Positions 61,089 through 64,000 of a DNA stretch of 64,000 nt are shown here, in pieces. The notes beneath the pieces are model-generated. The model was given only the letters and a program-made list of their open reading frames with translations, had not been told where the DNA came from and did no database searches. Origin of the DNA: Nitrospirales bacterium (lineage in GTDB: Bacteria; Nitrospirota; Nitrospiria; Nitrospirales; UBA8639). The position numbers and the translations under genes are program-made. The stretch is taken from positions 1,214,001 to 1,278,000 of the forward strand of contig JALDRJ010000002.1 in NCBI GenBank assembly GCA_031315865.1. The letters run 5' to 3'. The stretch's first letter is position 1; each line of letters begins with the position of its first letter.

Positions 61089-62279
61089 TCAAGAACCTGG
61101 TTTATACGGTTCAGCATATCCTGTTAATTCAACATACCCCATGCCGGAAGCGGGAGTCTGTTCAAACGTTCCGGAGACATCCACAGCCCCTTCCCAATAC
61201 GTGACTTGGGTACTTTTCGTGGTCTGCAATTCCTGGTTGGCTGTGAGGGGTTTGATGTGCAATTGAATGGGCGGCGAATGGAGAGACAGGGTCCATTCGC
61301 TGGGGTAGTGTGCCCCACTCTGTGGACTGTTCCAGTGATCCAGAATCGTGAGTTTCAAGTCCTTTCGAGTGAGGTGACGGGAAGAGCCATCAGGAAAGAT
61401 CAGCGTACCGCTAGAGGCCGATGAGAACGTGCCATCTTCCTGACGGAGCCAATAGGTCATGATGTCGTGACCTGAGTCAAGTTGAATGCTAAACCAGTCC
61501 CAACCGACAAGCCCATCTTCCAGGTCCGAAGAGGCAAATTCCTGATCCATCCAGCTGGTTCCCGTGACGGAGTACTCTTGCTCCTGAACATGAAGCGTGC
61601 CGCGAGTTTGGAGTCGAGGCAATGAATAATAGTGAGATGCGTGGGTTGATCGGGCTCCTTTTTGACTGATGCCTCCGCGCCCGTGAATCACCGGCGGTTT
61701 TAAGGCTGTGGTAAATAAATCCACGGCAAAGTCTTTCGCCTGAGCGTGAAGATGAAACGTCTTATGCTCGTTATCAGTCGCCTTCACGAACCACCGATCG
61801 ATCCATGTGTGGAGCAATCCCTCTTTGGCTCCTGCCTTTCCCACCCCTGCCCGACTGATTTTTTCGGCAAACCGGAAGTCTTGTCTCTGTTCATCGGTCA
61901 ACGCAAAATGCGCCAGGTAGAGTTGGCGAATGGCCCATTGAGACGGATGAGTGTGGACGCGGTCATCGTCCACCGCACGTCGGAAAAACGTCAATTCATA
62001 GCCGAAGCGTCGTTTATCGGCTGTAAACAGATGCCCTGTAAAGTACCACCATTCTGTCAAAAAACGTTCATGGGCGCCATGATCATGGGGAAATTGAAAT
62101 GTGTATCCAGGCTGAGCCTGTTGATAGGTTGATGGGCTCTCTCTTGCTTCGTTTTTGGCCAAAAGATTGGGAGGAAAGAGAACAAGCAGGATCGATGTGA
62201 TGGCCCAGGTGAGGCACAGGGAAAAACCCAGTGGACGAAAAACGGCAGACTCTGAAGCGAGATGAGGCGAATTATGCAT
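61089..62279 (-). CDS. CrtC/AttH-type lipocalin-like protein
   Basis: A 396-residue exported protein (signal-type hydrophobic region at residues 17-40). Its two-part beta-rich core has the CrtC/AttH pattern: FLTEWWYFTGHLFTADKRRF, FGYELTFFRRAV, SVTGTSWMDQEFASSDLEDG and GWDWFSIQLDSGHDIMTYWL. Related proteins are carotenoid 1,2-hydratases or predicted hydrolases of ABC-linked export operons (AttH). No carotenoid gene is nearby, so the AttH-like role is more plausible, but it is not shown here. It precedes the beta-propeller gene on the same strand. Confidence 0.84.
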   Translation of the reverse strand: MHNSPHLASESAVFRPLGFSLCLTWAITSILLVLFPPNLLAKNEARESPSTYQQAQPGYTFQFPHDHGAHERFLTEWWYFTGHLFTADKRRFGYELTFFRRAVDDDRVHTHPSQWAIRQLYLAHFALTDEQRQDFRFAEKISRAGVGKAGAKEGLLHTWIDRWFVKATDNEHKTFHLHAQAKDFAVDLFTTALKPPVIHGRGGISQKGARSTHASHYYSLPRLQTRGTLHVQEQEYSVTGTSWMDQEFASSDLEDGLVGWDWFSIQLDSGHDIMTYWLRQEDGTFSSASSGTLIFPDGSSRHLTRKDLKLTILDHWNSPQSGAHYPSEWTLSLHSPPIQLHIKPLTANQELQTTKSTQVTYWEGAVDVSGTFEQTPASGMGYVELTGYAEPYKPGS

Positions 62280-62417
62280 GGCCGGCTTGGCCGGCTTATA
62301 GCATGGAGTCTGAACATCCGCAAATCTTTTTAAATTATGTGTTACGAACGATTTTGGCGAGATGAGCTTTCGGTTGCTAGCGTTGACATTGAAGAAAACC
62401 CTCGGCTATCGTAGCTC

Positions 62418-63083
62418 ATGTTTTCAGACTCTCATTCTACTCCCATTGGGACCTTTCGAATCCCTGAAGTCGTCCCATTTTTCCCGCTGCCGAATGTGGT
62501 GTTTTTTCCGCACACCTACCTGCCTCTTCATATTTTTGAGCCGCGCTATCGAGAAATGGTCGAGGATACGGCTTCCAGGGGTGATTGTATTGGAATGGCA
62601 CTTCTCAAAGACGGGTGGGAAAGTCAGTATTATCAATCCCCTCCTATTTATGACCTGGGATGTGTGGGACGCCTGGTCAGTGTCAATTCACTTTCAGATG
62701 GACGGTTTAATGTTATCTTGAAAGGACTCAGCCGCTGCCGGTATTTTGAACAATCCGTCACTACATCTTATCGTCAGGCCAAGCTTCAAGTTCTGCCTGA
62801 TACCATCGAATCATTAAAGCTCGAACCTTCGGTACGGGCGCAACTGATTGACGTGGCGGAATGTTATCTGAGACAGAAAAAGGCCGACGACCTGAGTCAA
62901 CTGATTTCATCTGAAGATATGAACGATGGTGTCTTGGTCAACAGTTTATCAGCCGGGTTGGATCTGACAGCGAATGAAAAGCAGTTTTTGCTCGAAGCAG
63001 GGCATCTCACCCAACGTGCTCGCCGCTTAGCAGACTTCCTCAAGTTCAAACTCGCCGATATTCAGTCCTCCGCTCAAGGATAG
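62418..63083 (+). CDS. LON peptidase N-terminal-domain protein
   Basis: A 221-residue protein with the Lon substrate-binding (LAN) domain only: VPFFPLPNVVFFPHTYLPLH, IFEPRYREMVEDTASRGDCI and LVSVNSLSDGRFNVILKGLS. The C-terminal helical half is typical, and there is no ATPase or protease. Stand-alone LON-domain proteins are widespread and poorly understood; some may bind unfolded proteins. It is followed after 5 bases by an ABC ATPase gene, implying a shared transcript. Confidence 0.9.
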   Translation: MFSDSHSTPIGTFRIPEVVPFFPLPNVVFFPHTYLPLHIFEPRYREMVEDTASRGDCIGMALLKDGWESQYYQSPPIYDLGCVGRLVSVNSLSDGRFNVILKGLSRCRYFEQSVTTSYRQAKLQVLPDTIESLKLEPSVRAQLIDVAECYLRQKKADDLSQLISSEDMNDGVLVNSLSAGLDLTANEKQFLLEAGHLTQRARRLADFLKFKLADIQSSAQG

Positions 63084-63088
63084 GTTCT

Positions 63089-64000
63089 GTGACTACCTCA
63101 TCAGTTGCGATAGAAGTCGTAGGTCTGTGCAAAACGTATGAGAATCTGGCCGCCGTCCAAGATTTATCACTCACGGTAAATACGGGAGAAATATTTGGTC
63201 TGCTCGGCCCGAATGGAGCCGGTAAGAGTACGACTCTTCGGATTCTCATCACGACCCTCAAGCCCACGAGTGGAAAGGCGACGATTCTGGGGCATGATGT
63301 CCTGACCGAGGCGGATACCGTCAGGCAACTTATCGGCTATGTGCCGCAAGAAAGGGCGATTGATAGATTTTTGACCGGACGTGAGCATTTGCTGCTCTTG
63401 GGAGATCTCTATCATCTCCCGAAGGAAGAATCTGTCAGACGTATTCAAGAGTTACTCAAATTGGTGGACTTGGAAGATCACGCAGATCGAGTGGCGAAAA
63501 CCTATTCCGGAGGTATGAAGCGAAAACTCGATATTGCCTGTGGTCTCTTGCCAAACCCACGAGTCCTTTTTTTGGATGAACCAACGCTTGGCTTAGATGT
63601 CCAAAGTCGGTTGAATGTCTGGGAATACGTACGGCGTTTACGTGAACAGGGCATGACGATCGTGATGACGACCAATTATTTGGATGAAGCTGACCAGTTA
63701 TGTGATCGAATCGCCATCATTGATGGTGGGAGGATTCGAACCATTGGTTCGCCCAAAGAACTGAAGGCCGGACTAGGGGGAGACGGAGTCTCGCTATCAC
63801 TTCGTGACACCGAGCCTGCCTTGCTGGAAAAACTGGCTGGGGAGATTAAAGGTCTGTCCTTTATCCGGTCGGTCCGACCGCATGCCCGGGGATTAGACAT
63901 TCGCGTTGAGGCTCCTGAAAAGGCCTTGCCCGCGTTATTCGAAGTAACGAACCGTCTGGGGTGCAAGCTTGAGGGCGTGGAATATCATCGTCCCCGGCTT
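63089..64000 (+). CDS. ABC transporter ATP-binding protein, truncated at window end
   Basis: An ABC-2-type ATPase (DrrA/NodI-like) starting with GTG at 63089, 304 residues visible and continuing beyond the window. Walker A is GPNGAGKSTT, the signature is YSGGMKRKLDIA, Walker B is VLFLDEPTLGLD, and a Gln loop lies in VPQERA. The switch position after the D-loop reads TTNYLDEA, with Asn where many ABC ATPases have His; Gln or Asn here is seen in DrrA-like relatives. The C-terminal DUF4162-like region (after about 230) is present. It probably powers an export system encoded to the right. Confidence 0.92.
   Translation, partial: MTTSSVAIEVVGLCKTYENLAAVQDLSLTVNTGEIFGLLGPNGAGKSTTLRILITTLKPTSGKATILGHDVLTEADTVRQLIGYVPQERAIDRFLTGREHLLLLGDLYHLPKEESVRRIQELLKLVDLEDHADRVAKTYSGGMKRKLDIACGLLPNPRVLFLDEPTLGLDVQSRLNVWEYVRRLREQGMTIVMTTNYLDEADQLCDRIAIIDGGRIRTIGSPKELKAGLGGDGVSLSLRDTEPALLEKLAGEIKGLSFIRSVRPHARGLDIRVEAPEKALPALFEVTNRLGCKLEGVEYHRPRL

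Overview
The window looks like the chromosome of a diderm, Gram-negative-type bacterium. Heptose adenylyltransferase, a SurA-like foldase, OmpA-type domains, a lipoprotein and several periplasmic c-type cytochromes support this. My best guess is the phylum Nitrospirota, a Nitrospira-like organism of moderate GC. That rests on recalled resemblance of gene content (MauG-type peroxidase, LarB/LarC, archaeal-type PheRS, many secreted proteins of unknown function), not on a database search. No rRNA, CRISPR array, prophage or complete insertion sequence was seen. One tRNA (Val, GAC) was found.

Layout. 0-16 kb: the 3' end of gyrA, then mostly exported or membrane proteins: a metzincin protease, an M6 protease with two P domains, an exported DsrE-like protein, a di-haem peroxidase, a ZorA/ZorB-like (MotA/MotB-type) channel pair, a SixA-like phosphatase and a TPR protein. 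16-25 kb: housekeeping genes dciA-like, smpB and engB, and the minus-strand run hldE-type, mfd, surA-like; then a DASS anion transporter and a Fis-type regulator. 25.7-29.1 kb: tRNA-Val and thrS-infC-rpmI-rplT. 29.1-36.8 kb: a tightly packed minus-strand run larC-pdxA-rsmB-rpe-pheS-pheT, in which both PheRS subunits are of archaeal/eukaryotic type. 36.9-49.3 kb: larB, gpsA, a cytochrome c, a histone H1-like basic protein, membrane proteins, hemD and rtcB.

49.4-55.3 kb is a clear accessory patch. It holds a ParDE-type toxin-antitoxin pair, an RHH-PIN pair, two ~203-bp copies of a MITE/REP-like element with perfect 17-bp terminal inverted repeats, a sigma-factor-like gene overlapping an ImmA/IrrE metallopeptidase gene, three short plus-strand genes (51 aa, a 79-aa DUF2188 protein, 59 aa with four zinc-ribbon-type cysteines), a two-TM protein, and truncated remnants of a GIY-YIG-type nuclease and of HipA that end at copies of the repeat terminus. 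If the window holds an undescribed system, the sigma/ImmA pair with its divergent small genes is the best candidate.

55.3-64 kb: an FGE-fold protein without the FGE cysteines, a VOC protein, a metallo-beta-lactamase-fold protein with an internal PqqD-like segment, a PSP1 protein, a DsrE protein, a beta-propeller lipoprotein, a CrtC/AttH-type protein, a LON-domain protein and a truncated ABC ATPase.
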